This document shows, piece by piece, positions 15,891-23,191 of a stretch of 45,480 nt of DNA. Both the position numbers and the translations under genes were made by a program. Within the stretch, counting starts at the first letter, position 1. Each line of letters starts with the position of its first letter. This DNA is from Candidatus Macondimonas diazotrophica (GTDB lineage: Bacteria; Pseudomonadota; Gammaproteobacteria; UBA5335). The notes beneath the pieces were generated by a model. That model was not told where the DNA came from. It did not search any database and saw only the letters and a program-made list of their open reading frames with translations. The stretch lies in contig NZ_SRIO01000016.1 in assembly GCF_004684205.1 (NCBI RefSeq), positions 1 to 45,480 on the forward strand. The letters are read 5' to 3'.

Positions 15891-16355
15891 TCAGGCTAGG
15901 CGCCCCAACACATCGATGGCCTCGGAGACGTGGCGGGTGGCGCGAAACTGGCTTGAGAAAATGTGCCCGATGACGCCATCCCGATCAATCACGAAGGTCA
16001 CCCGGCCCGGCAAGATCCCAAAGGTGGCAGCCACGCCGTAGGCCTTGCGAACGGCACCGTCCTGATCGCTGAGCAGCACGAACGGCAATCGATGCTTTCC
16101 GGCGAAACGCGCATGCCGGTCCGGCGCATCGGAACTGATCCCGATGACCTCGGCGCCGACCTGCTTGAAGTCCTCGTACTGATCCCGGAAAGCGCAGGCC
16201 TCCGCGGTACATCCGGGCGTGTCGTCCTTGGGATAGAAATACACGACGACCGGTACACCGCGATAATCCGACAGGGAAATCATCCGTCCTTCCGCATCCG
16301 GAAGGTGGAAATCGGGCGCCTTGTCGCCTACATTGAGCGTCTTGCTTGCAGTCAT
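15891..16355 (-). CDS. bcp: Thioredoxin-dependent peroxiredoxin Bcp/PrxQ
   Basis: A 154-residue atypical 2-Cys peroxiredoxin that reduces H2O2 and alkyl hydroperoxides in the cytoplasm, using thioredoxin. The peroxidatic C49 and resolving C54 lie in DDTPGCTAEACAFRD, the spacing typical of the BCP/PrxQ group. VGDKAPDFHLPD, VVVYFYPKD and GILPGRVTFVIDRDG are further signatures. CAGGAGGAG lies upstream of the ATG. That Shine-Dalgarno region is perfectly complementary over ten bases to the linker of the candidate small RNA at 12751-12760. Confidence 0.95.
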   Translation of the reverse strand: MTASKTLNVGDKAPDFHLPDAEGRMISLSDYRGVPVVVYFYPKDDTPGCTAEACAFRDQYEDFKQVGAEVIGISSDAPDRHARFAGKHRLPFVLLSDQDGAVRKAYGVAATFGILPGRVTFVIDRDGVIGHIFSSQFRATRHVSEAIDVLGRLA

Positions 16356-16449
16356 CCCGGCTCTCCTCCTGCTCTACAGGCCACTACCGACTATGTGAAT
16401 TCCATCGGGTCTGAGCCAGTATAGCCCGCCCCTGCTGCTTCAAGTCCTC

Positions 16450-16473
16450 AAAAAAAGGGGGCTTGCCGCCCCC
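16450..16473 (-). terminator. Rho-independent terminator of the MaoC-like gene
   Basis: Read on the minus strand: GGGGGC, a five-base loop GGCAA, GCCCCC, then seven Ts (plus-strand A-run 16450-16456). It lies 28 bp past the stop codon of the gene at 16501-17349. Confidence 0.9.
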
Positions 16474-16500
16474 CGTTTGGTTGAACAGGAACTGCCGCCC

Positions 16501-17349
16501 TTATTCAGGCTTGAAGGTGCATTTGGACTTGGACAACACCACGTTCCCCTTCTGGGTTTCAGCCTGGACGATCGCCACACCCGGCTCGACCACCCACAGC
16601 TTGGTGACGATGTCATCGCCGGGATAGACCTGATCGGCAAAACGCGCTTCGAAGGAGCCGAAACGCGCCGGATCACTGCCGCAAAGGGTGTGCAGAATCG
16701 CCCGACCAACGAAGCCGTAGGTGCAAAGGCCATGCAGGAACGGCTTTTTGTAGCCCGCCATCATGGCGAAATTGGGATCGATGTGGATGGGATTCGGATC
16801 ACCGGACAGGCGGTAGAGCGCCGCCTGCTCGGGCCGCGTGGGATAGGTCACGACATGATCCGGCTCCCGCTCCGGCGCCACGTTGATGCCTTCAGAGGAC
16901 GGACCACGGTCCCCGCCGAAGCCGCCTGCACCTTTCAGGAAGATCGTCGCATGCGTCGTGCAGATGGGGCCATCCTTATCCTGCACCAAACCTTCCACAC
17001 CCAGAACGGCGGCCTTGCCCTTGTCCCACACTTCGGTGATCTTGCCAATGCATTCCACCTTCGCCTGCGGGGGGATCGGACGATGCTGAACAATCGCCTG
17101 CTCGCCATGCAGCAGATTGGCAAGGTTCATCTCCACCTTACCCATCATGCCACCCAACGCCATCATACCGGGGATCACGCCATAGGTCGGGAGAACCTTG
17201 GGACCCTTCTGCTCATAGACGAAGGCAAGCTCGGTATCCGGCTGACATCCCACACCCAAGGCATACAGCTGTATGTCCTTCTTGGTCCAGGACGCCGGCA
17301 TGGGGCTAAAGGTTTCACCGACGAGATCGGGAGAGATTTTCTTGGCCAT
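16501..17349 (-). CDS. MaoC-like (R)-specific enoyl-CoA hydratase, double hotdog
   Basis: A 282-residue protein with the architecture of the hydratase-2 part of eukaryotic multifunctional enzyme 2: an N-terminal degenerate hotdog domain (about 1-135) and a C-terminal MaoC domain (about 155-280). The catalytic dyad is visible in YRLSGDPNPIHIDPNFA (D184 and H189), followed by GLCTYGFVGRAI. It would hydrate trans-2-enoyl-CoA to (R)-3-hydroxyacyl-CoA in beta-oxidation or polyhydroxyalkanoate supply. It is a single-gene unit with its own terminator. The ATG at 17349 is preferred, since the extension to 17373 is outside the family alignment. Confidence 0.88.
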   Translation of the reverse strand: MAKKISPDLVGETFSPMPASWTKKDIQLYALGVGCQPDTELAFVYEQKGPKVLPTYGVIPGMMALGGMMGKVEMNLANLLHGEQAIVQHRPIPPQAKVECIGKITEVWDKGKAAVLGVEGLVQDKDGPICTTHATIFLKGAGGFGGDRGPSSEGINVAPEREPDHVVTYPTRPEQAALYRLSGDPNPIHIDPNFAMMAGYKKPFLHGLCTYGFVGRAILHTLCGSDPARFGSFEARFADQVYPGDDIVTKLWVVEPGVAIVQAETQKGNVVLSKSKCTFKPE

Positions 17350-17475
17350 AGGAATATCCTGCTGTTCCTTCAACAGTGGAAAAAGGTTTCCAAATAGTAG
17401 GTAGGGGTCAAAGCAGCGTCAAGAAACGACGAACCGTTCGAAATTCCCGCGGTCCCACTTGGCAGCCCGGTGTCA

Positions 17476-17505
17476 TTCAGATTCCCGCGCCTGAACCGAT
17501 ATGAT
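17476..17505 (+). promoter_or_regulatory. Possible promoter for the short-chain dehydrogenase gene
   Basis: TTCAGA (17476-17481) and TATGAT (17500-17505) are 18 bases apart, 56 bp before the start codon at 17562. The -10 is good, the -35 weak. Confidence 0.3.
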
Positions 17506-17561
17506 TGACGCTAGGCGCCTGTCATCGTGGCAAATTCATTCGTCATCGAGGAGTCTCCCCA

Positions 17562-18371
17562 ATGCGCCGGACCGTTCTGATCACGGGCACTTCATCCGGA
17601 ATCGGTAAAGCTGCCGTCATGGCTTTTCACCGTCATGACTGGCAAGTCGTGGCCACCATGCGCAATCCCTCGCGCGCTGCCGACTTTGGCTGGCCAGCCG
17701 ATATTCTGGTCGAACGGCTGGATCTGAACGACCCGGAGAGCATCGAAGCTGCGCGAGCTGCCGCCGAATCGCGTTTCGGCCATGTCGACGCCCTGATCAA
17801 CAATGCGGGCTACGGTCTCACCGGCGCCATCGAAACTTGTACCTTGGAACAAGTGCGTGACTCCTTCGAAACCAACCTATTCGGCACTCTTGCAGCCATC
17901 CGTGCGTTTCTTCCCGGCATGCGCGACCGCAACCGCGGTGTGATCGTCAACGTCACCAGCATCGGCGGGCGCATGACCTTCCCATTTTATGGCTATTACA
18001 GCGCCGCCAAATACGCGCTCGAAGCAACCAGCGAAGGACTCTGGCACGACCTCTATCCCAGTGCGGTCCGTGTCAAAGTCGTGGAACCCGGCTTCACGCA
18101 GACGGCGTTTGCCGAAACCGGCCTCAAAATGGGCACGATCGACCTGCCCTTTTACCGCGAGCGAATTCAGCGCCTGACAGAGCGCCTCAAGCAAGGCAAT
18201 ACGGGAACACCACCCGACGTGATTGCCGAGTGCATCGTCCGCGCTGCAGAGGATCCGAGCCGGCGTCTGCGCTATCATGCAGGCCTTTATGCCGGCCCAC
18301 TCCTGGCTTTGCAGCGCCTCCTTCCCGGCACCTGGTTTATGACATTGCTACGGCGCAATACGGAAAAATGA
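17562..18371 (+). CDS. Short-chain dehydrogenase/reductase
   Basis: A 269-residue classical SDR. The cofactor motif is TGTSSGIG (residues 9-15), NNAGYG is near residue 80, the catalytic serine is S133 in NVTSIGG, and Y146 and K150 lie in YYSAAKYALE. VVEPGFTQTAF follows. The pattern and C-terminal length resemble the subgroup of SDRs that act on retinol, steroid or long-chain substrates, but the substrate cannot be read from sequence. The ATG at 17562 has GAGGAG upstream and begins directly before the nucleotide-binding strand; the open frame from 17505 is not needed. It stands alone on its strand. Confidence 0.9.
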   Translation: MRRTVLITGTSSGIGKAAVMAFHRHDWQVVATMRNPSRAADFGWPADILVERLDLNDPESIEAARAAAESRFGHVDALINNAGYGLTGAIETCTLEQVRDSFETNLFGTLAAIRAFLPGMRDRNRGVIVNVTSIGGRMTFPFYGYYSAAKYALEATSEGLWHDLYPSAVRVKVVEPGFTQTAFAETGLKMGTIDLPFYRERIQRLTERLKQGNTGTPPDVIAECIVRAAEDPSRRLRYHAGLYAGPLLALQRLLPGTWFMTLLRRNTEK

Positions 18372-18496
18372 GCGGTTCAACCGCGAATGCCCTATCCTGA
18401 CCGTCTCGCCTCCCCTATAATCGGCGCTGCCAAAATGAGGGCGATGAACAAATAATACCGCCCGCGTCAGGAAAACCGATCGAGAGGCCGAGAAAC

Positions 18497-18826
18497 ATGA
18501 TCCAGCGTCTAGCCGGCATCGCTGTATTGGCGATGCTCTCGGGTATGGCACTGGTTGCGAACGCCGAATCGGGCGACCCGCAACAGGGCAAGGTCAAATT
18601 CCAGGGATGCATCGGCTGCCATGCCCAGCCGCTGGCGACCAATGCCTACCCCACCTTCAAGTTCCCTAAACTGGCCGGTCAGCACCCCGAATACATCGTC
18701 GCTGCCCTCAAGGCCTACAAAAGCGGCGAACGCAGCCATAAGACCATGACCTTCCAGGCCGGCTCTCTGAGCGAGCAGGACATGCTGGACATTGCCGCCT
18801 ACCTTGCCACCCTTGACGGACAGTGA
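18497..18826 (+). CDS. Monohaem class I cytochrome c
   Basis: A 109-residue periplasmic cytochrome c. A signal peptide (residues 1-23, ending VANAE) precedes the mature domain. The haem site is CIGCH (C38, C41, H42), and M84 in KTMTF is the probable sixth ligand. FPKLAGQHPEYIVAALKAYKSGER resembles the cytochrome c4/c553-type fold. It is followed 28 bp later by a related cytochrome, so the pair is probably co-transcribed. A TATAAT hexamer lies upstream at 18416-18421 but has no good -35. Confidence 0.92.
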   Translation: MIQRLAGIAVLAMLSGMALVANAESGDPQQGKVKFQGCIGCHAQPLATNAYPTFKFPKLAGQHPEYIVAALKAYKSGERSHKTMTFQAGSLSEQDMLDIAAYLATLDGQ

Positions 18827-18854
18827 TTCCGCGCCTTTCCCGGAGATCGTGACC

Positions 18855-19181
18855 ATGCGTGCAATGAAGACTTTGACGCTGCTCGGCCTGATCTGCCTTT
18901 CTGTTCCGGCGGGCGCCGCGGGCGATGCCGCAGCCGGCCAGCAGAAGGCAACGCAGGTCTGCGCCGCTTGCCATGGCCCCACCGGCAACAGCGAAAACGC
19001 GCAATACCCCAAGTTGGCTGGCCAGTACCAGGACTATCTGGAGCATGCACTGAAGGGCTATCAGAATGGCGACCGCAAGAATCCTGTGATGACCGGGATG
19101 GCGCAGCCATTGACCGAGCAGGAAATCCGCGATCTGGCGGCGTTCTATGCTAGCCAAAAGGGCTTACGGGTCGCGCGCTGA
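18855..19181 (+). CDS. Monohaem class I cytochrome c
   Basis: A 108-residue periplasmic cytochrome c with a signal peptide (about residues 1-22), haem motif CAACH (C36, C39, H40) and a probable axial methionine at M79 or M82. The segment YPKLAGQYQDYLEHALKGYQNG parallels the preceding cytochrome (LAGQ-x-x-x-Y-x-x-x-A-L-K-x-Y), so the two look like an ancient tandem duplication, equivalent to the two halves of a cytochrome c4. The ATG at 18855 has GGAG nine bases upstream. It converges with the acyltransferase gene ending at 19218. Confidence 0.92.
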   Translation: MRAMKTLTLLGLICLSVPAGAAGDAAAGQQKATQVCAACHGPTGNSENAQYPKLAGQYQDYLEHALKGYQNGDRKNPVMTGMAQPLTEQEIRDLAAFYASQKGLRVAR

Positions 19182-19217
19182 GCGGCCCCGATAGCGCGCT
19201 TGGGTGGTGCAGCCCGA

Positions 19218-20009
19218 TCAGCCCGCCATGCGCGCTTGTTCGCGGGCGGGCATCAACACTGCCTCGATCGCTGCTCGGGACTGAATCGCCAGTGACGGCC
19301 GGTTGGCGTCCGCCGTCGGCAGCGGTGGCAAGAAAACCACCCGGGCGACCATCGAGCGCGCGCCCAGAAGCGCCCACACATGGCTCAGCAGCGTCTGATC
19401 GCCCACAAACGGCGCCAACGGATGAATCGCCGCCCCTGTCTCGGAACAGGGATAACTGATCGCGACGGGCTGGACCGGTGCGCGTGCCGACAGCGCTGGC
19501 TGATACAACCGCCCGTAGAACTTCCCGACCTGTTGTCCGTTTCCCGTGGTGCCCTCTGGAAACAGCGTGACCGCTTCACCACGCCGAAGTTGCCAGCTCA
19601 TGATTTCGATCAGACGCTGACTGCTACGCACATCGCCGCGGCGTAGAAACAACGTCCCCAACCATTCGGCCATCCAACCGATCAGGGGCCACTGCGCAAC
19701 CTCCGCCTTGGCGACGAAGATCGACGGCGAGATCGCGTTGAGTACGACGATGTCCAGCCATGAGACGTGGTTGGCGACCCGCAGCACGCGCGCATCAGTC
19801 GGTGCACCTTCCGCAACGATCCGCAGGCCGAGTTGACGCGCGAGCCCGCGAAACCAGTACATCACCACGCGGTTGCGGATCGGCCGCCACCACGGTTTGG
19901 CCAAGAGCCAAAGCGGAATCAGGACGGCCACGACCAAGCCCAGCGCATAGACGAGATGCAGTGCAAGCCGGGCCGCGCGCCCGATGCGAAGCAACCGAGC
20001 GCCATTCAT
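19218..20009 (-). CDS. olsA: Lysophospholipid acyltransferase (OlsA/PlsC family)
   Basis: A 263-residue membrane-bound acyltransferase. An N-terminal hydrophobic segment (about 15-37) precedes the catalytic H-x4-D motif NHVSWLD (H81, D86), and FPEGTT (150-155) is the acyl-acceptor phosphate/hydroxyl site motif. Because the gene overlaps an OlsB-like N-acyltransferase gene by four bases (ATGA), it most likely performs the O-acylation of lyso-ornithine lipid to ornithine lipid, but a phosphatidic-acid role (PlsC) is not excluded. Confidence 0.85.
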   Translation of the reverse strand: MNGARLLRIGRAARLALHLVYALGLVVAVLIPLWLLAKPWWRPIRNRVVMYWFRGLARQLGLRIVAEGAPTDARVLRVANHVSWLDIVVLNAISPSIFVAKAEVAQWPLIGWMAEWLGTLFLRRGDVRSSQRLIEIMSWQLRRGEAVTLFPEGTTGNGQQVGKFYGRLYQPALSARAPVQPVAISYPCSETGAAIHPLAPFVGDQTLLSHVWALLGARSMVARVVFLPPLPTADANRPSLAIQSRAAIEAVLMPAREQARMAG

Positions 20010-20761
20010 GCTGCAACCCGGAAATGTCGAGCATAGCGTTGGGCCACGCGTTGCTGGTCGAGCAGGATGAACACATCGGCCACATTGAAGTCCTCATCCC
20101 AGCACGGATCCGCCGAGATCTGCGCGCCTAGACGAAAGTAAGCCTTGAGTAAGGGCGGCATGGGCGCCGCCTGCTGATCGGCCCCATCGAAGGGCGGTAG
20201 GCGATGCCGGGCCCGGATTTCTAGACTGGCATCCAGCAGTTGCTCATGGCGTAACTGGCCGATCAATGCATGAACCGCCGCAATGCCGCGGTCGAGCCCA
20301 ATGGAGCAACAGCCGATCAGATAATCGTAGCGCTGCGATTGAAGAATCTCGGCTACCCCCATCCACAAGGTGGCGATAGTCAACCCGTTGCGATAATTTG
20401 GATGAATGCAGGTTCGCCCCAGTTCCATGAACCGCCCGCTACGGGCCAGAACGGTTCCCAGGTGAAATTCGGTTTCTGAATAGAACCGTCCTGCGCGCTG
20501 GGCATCTTCGTGCAACAGGACTCGGGTATAGCCTGCGATCATCTCGGCCGATTCATCCCATACCAAGAGATGCTGGCAATAGTCATCGAATTCATCCACA
20601 TCATGACCCGGGACCAGCGTGTGCAGCTTGGCACCCATGTCTTCCGCGAAGATTCGATAGCGCAGACGCTGGGCATCCCGAATCTCGTCCAGATGCTGTG
20701 CCATACGGACTTTGAGCGTCGCTTTCTTTTCCGGATCGTGGCTGTTCATCTGTTCGCGCAT
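20006..20761 (-). CDS. olsB: OlsB-like N-acyltransferase (GNAT superfamily)
   Basis: A 251-residue acyltransferase of the Acetyltransf_5/OlsB family. LRYRIFAEDMGAKL at the N-terminus, DEFDDYCQHLLVWD, FMELGRTCIHPNYRNG and YLIGCCSIGL are the signature blocks shared with ornithine 3-hydroxyacyl N-acyltransferases. It would transfer a 3-hydroxyacyl chain from acyl-ACP to ornithine (or a related amine), the first step of ornithine-lipid synthesis. GGAG lies five bases before the ATG at 20761; a GTG six bases upstream is an alternative. The substrate is inferred from family and the coupled olsA partner. Confidence 0.85.
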   Translation of the reverse strand: MREQMNSHDPEKKATLKVRMAQHLDEIRDAQRLRYRIFAEDMGAKLHTLVPGHDVDEFDDYCQHLLVWDESAEMIAGYTRVLLHEDAQRAGRFYSETEFHLGTVLARSGRFMELGRTCIHPNYRNGLTIATLWMGVAEILQSQRYDYLIGCCSIGLDRGIAAVHALIGQLRHEQLLDASLEIRARHRLPPFDGADQQAAPMPPLLKAYFRLGAQISADPCWDEDFNVADVFILLDQQRVAQRYARHFRVAA

Positions 20762-20920
20762 GCGCACTCCATCTTGCCGAACCCTTTAACCGACAGAGCG
20801 TAGGAAGGCGCGATGACGATCCGGTGAATGGATGATGACGGTTGGATGATGGCGATGACACGCCTTGAAGCGGTATAGTGAACCCGTGTGATCCGAGAAA
20901 AGTATGCGGGAGAATGGAGG

Positions 20921-21418
20921 ATGGCTTCAGCCGCACCGAAGAGCACGACAGCCGAAGAAACCTTGTCGGCCATCCTGCGCAACGGCATCCCGCTGACCGG
21001 GTTTATGGGCGTGACCATCCACGATTGCAACGCCGAGCATCTTCGCCTCGCTGCGCCCTATGAGCCGAATCGAAACCACAAAGGCGCTGCGTTCGGTGGC
21101 AGCTTGGCGGCGCTGGCTGTCGTGACGGGCTGGTCTGTTGTCGAGCTGGCGTGTCGGGAGCGCGACCTGGATGCGGAAGTCGTGATTGGTCGCCTCGACG
21201 TGAATTACCTCGCACCCATCACCTGCGTGATGGTAAGCCGATGTGTCCGACCGGATCCCGAAACGCTGAAGCGTTTCGTCGATAATTTCATGATCCGCGG
21301 CAAGGCGGTGATGGATTTGGAGATTATAATCGAAGGCGAGCGCAGCGCTCATTCAGTCATGAGTCGCGCACGCTATGTCGCCTTGCGGCGCAAATCAGAG
21401 AGAGACGCCAAGAATTAG
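20921..21418 (+). CDS. YiiD C-terminal-type thioesterase domain protein
   Basis: A 165-residue hotdog-fold protein of the YiiD_C thioesterase group. The hallmark is NRNHKGAAFGGSLAALAVVTGW, followed by VIGRLDVNYLAPITC and VMDLEIIIEGERSAHSV. Proteins of this type hydrolyse acyl-CoA or acyl-carrier substrates; the physiological one is unknown. The ATG at 20921 has a GGGAG eight bases upstream; an alternative GTG lies at 20888. It is divergent from olsBA and 17 bp upstream of dsbB. Confidence 0.82.
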   Translation: MASAAPKSTTAEETLSAILRNGIPLTGFMGVTIHDCNAEHLRLAAPYEPNRNHKGAAFGGSLAALAVVTGWSVVELACRERDLDAEVVIGRLDVNYLAPITCVMVSRCVRPDPETLKRFVDNFMIRGKAVMDLEIIIEGERSAHSVMSRARYVALRRKSERDAKN

Positions 21419-21435
21419 ATTGAGGAGGTTTTGCC

Positions 21436-21972
21436 ATGGCGGCGATCCTAATGGAGCAAGAAGCTCCGCGGTTTCTGGGCTTGAGTCCGCGTCAGATCAA
21501 TTTCGGTGGGTTCTCCATCTGTGTGCTACTGATGGCGTATGCCTATTATCTGCAGTACGTGGAAGGCCGCGAACCCTGTCCATTGTGCATATTTCAGCGC
21601 GTTGGACTGGTGGCGCTGGGTCTGACCTTCCTGTCCATGACCGTGTACCAACCTGGCCGCATCGGCCAGCGCATCTACGCTGTTCTGCTAGGCCTCATTG
21701 CGATAGCTGGCGCGGGCGTCGCCGGCCGACATGTCTGGCTGCAAAACCTGCCGCCTGACAAAGTACCGGCCTGCGGACCGGATCTGGCGACGATGATGCA
21801 GGCCTGGCCGTTGCAGACCGTCATTCAGAATGTACTGAGAGGAAGCGGCGAGTGCGCAATTGTGGACTGGTCGTTTCTCGGGATCAGTATCCCGGGCTGG
21901 TGCCTGATCTGGTTTATCGTGCTCGGTATTGTGGGCGTGACGGTGAACATCCGCGCCTCACTCGCCCGCTAA
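21436..21972 (+). CDS. dsbB: Disulfide bond formation protein DsbB
   Basis: A 178-residue inner-membrane quinone reductase that reoxidises periplasmic DsbA. Four membrane segments are evident. The first periplasmic cysteine pair is C48-C51 in EPCPLCIFQR, and the second is C113 (PACGPDL) and C140 (GECAIVDW), the pair that oxidises DsbA. Length is typical. A strong AGGAGG precedes the ATG. The unit ends at a long perfect stem-loop (22003-22039). Confidence 0.96.
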   Translation: MAAILMEQEAPRFLGLSPRQINFGGFSICVLLMAYAYYLQYVEGREPCPLCIFQRVGLVALGLTFLSMTVYQPGRIGQRIYAVLLGLIAIAGAGVAGRHVWLQNLPPDKVPACGPDLATMMQAWPLQTVIQNVLRGSGECAIVDWSFLGISIPGWCLIWFIVLGIVGVTVNIRASLAR

Positions 21973-22002
21973 CCCCGCCAGCGCATCGCCCCAACCGACG
22001 AT

Positions 22003-22039
22003 CGGCTGATGACGGATCATTACTCCCCGTCATCAGCCG
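22003..22039. terminator. Perfect 13-bp stem-loop between convergent genes
   Basis: CGGCTGATGACGG (22003-22015) and CCGTCATCAGCCG (22027-22039) are perfect inverse complements with an 11-base loop. The site is between dsbB and the convergent small gene ending at 22046. There is no T-tract on either side, so it may act as a bidirectional barrier or mRNA 3'-end protector rather than a classical terminator. Confidence 0.5.
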
Positions 22040-22045
22040 CCACGC

Positions 22046-22264
22046 TCACAGGTGTGCCACGATCTCGTCAACGTAAAGCGGTCCTTCATAGACCTCCTTT
22101 CCGTCGATGAGCACCTTGCCGTGCTGCCCGCCGGTAATGGGCTGCGCGACAAAGCCGTTCTTGTCACTCCATGCGGTTGCATCACCGCCATTGGTCACCT
22201 TGACGGTGACCTTGGCTTTCTTGATCGGCTGTCGATTCTGATCAACCAAGCGAAACACGAGCAT
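22046..22264 (-). CDS. Small beta-sandwich-like protein, unknown function
   Basis: A 72-residue protein without a signal peptide. The sequence FRLVDQNRQPIKKAKVTVKVTNGG, then AWSDKNGFVAQPI and KVLIDGKEVYEG, has the strand-turn layout of the carboxypeptidase-regulatory-like/transthyretin-type domain, in which a short Ig-like fold is built from strands joined by N-G and D-G turns. GAGGAG lies upstream of the ATG. It lies alone between dsbB and cysQ. I do not recognise a named family, and a stand-alone cytoplasmic domain of this type is unusual. Confidence 0.75.
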   Translation of the reverse strand: MLVFRLVDQNRQPIKKAKVTVKVTNGGDATAWSDKNGFVAQPITGGQHGKVLIDGKEVYEGPLYVDEIVAHL

Positions 22265-22369
22265 TGCAATCTCCTCATCGTTATGATCGCGATGTTGAAC
22301 ATCACCTTATTGGCAACCCGCTCGTCGAATCCCGTGCCTGAATGATCAGTGTAGCGTAAACGCCTCGAG

Positions 22370-23191
22370 TCAGGCGGATCGTGGCGGCAGGTATTGCCGC
22401 CAGTCATGTCCGCCGTCGCCAAACGCCAGAAAGTACGGATTAAGAATCTCGGCCTTGGTGTTGTAGCGCATTGGACGACCGTCCAGGTCGGTGAGCTGAC
22501 CGCCGGCAATCTCGAGTACGGCCTGCGCTGCTGCAGTATCCCATTCACTGGTCAGTCCAAGCCGTGGATAAATATCTGCCCGCCCTTCGGCCACAAGACA
22601 AATCTTCAGTGAACTGCCCATGCTGGCCAGATCACATGAACCCAGTTTTTCCAGATAGGCCGCAACCTCCGGGCTCTGATGACTCCGGCTCGCCACCGCA
22701 ACCACACGCTGGCCCGTCGGACAAGGCCGCGTTGCGATGGCATGAACTGGCCCGTCCGCATCAGCCTTGAACGCACCGCGTCCCTCGCTCGCGGCGTAAT
22801 ACACCCCGGTTGCCGGTACATGAACGACGCCCAGAACCGGCCTGTGGTTATCGATCAACGCGACGTTGACCGTGAATTCCCCATTGCGCTTGATGAACTC
22901 CTTGGTACCGTCGAGCGGATCGACCAACCAATAGCGCGACCAGCGCGAGCGTTCGGAAAACTCGGGCAACCCACCTTCCTCGGACAGAATGGGCCAATCC
23001 GGTGTCAATGCGCCGAGCCCGACCGCCAGGACTCGATGGGCAGCCAGATCCGCTTCGGTTAAAGGCGAAGTATCCCCCTTGTCCTGTACCGAGAAATCGT
23101 CTTTTTCGTAGACGGACAGAATGGCCTGCGCGGCATCGCCGGCCAGCCGGATAACCGGATCGAGCAGTGCATCAAAGGTCGACATGACCAT
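22370..23191 (-). CDS. cysQ: 3'(2'),5'-bisphosphate nucleotidase CysQ
   Basis: A 273-residue inositol-monophosphatase-superfamily enzyme that hydrolyses adenosine 3',5'-bisphosphate to AMP in sulfate assimilation. Metal-binding motifs: GDTSPLTEADLAAH, ILSEEGG, WLVDPLDGTKEFI and SEWDTAAAQAVLE. The start ATG at 23191 overlaps the stop of the upstream helicase gene as TGATG, with GGAG upstream inside that gene; an ATG at 23185 is also possible. The pairing with rhlB is positional and need not be functional. Confidence 0.93.
   Translation of the reverse strand: MVMSTFDALLDPVIRLAGDAAQAILSVYEKDDFSVQDKGDTSPLTEADLAAHRVLAVGLGALTPDWPILSEEGGLPEFSERSRWSRYWLVDPLDGTKEFIKRNGEFTVNVALIDNHRPVLGVVHVPATGVYYAASEGRGAFKADADGPVHAIATRPCPTGQRVVAVASRSHQSPEVAAYLEKLGSCDLASMGSSLKICLVAEGRADIYPRLGLTSEWDTAAAQAVLEIAGGQLTDLDGRPMRYNTKAEILNPYFLAFGDGGHDWRQYLPPRSA

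Noticed and set aside
16477-17397. 306-residue plus-strand frame
   Set aside because: Antisense to the MaoC-like gene; His/Gln/Arg-rich shadow composition and no ribosome site.
18416-18421. TATAAT as promoter of the tandem cytochromes
   Set aside because: A perfect -10 hexamer but no acceptable -35 at 16-18 bases, so it is not listed as a feature.
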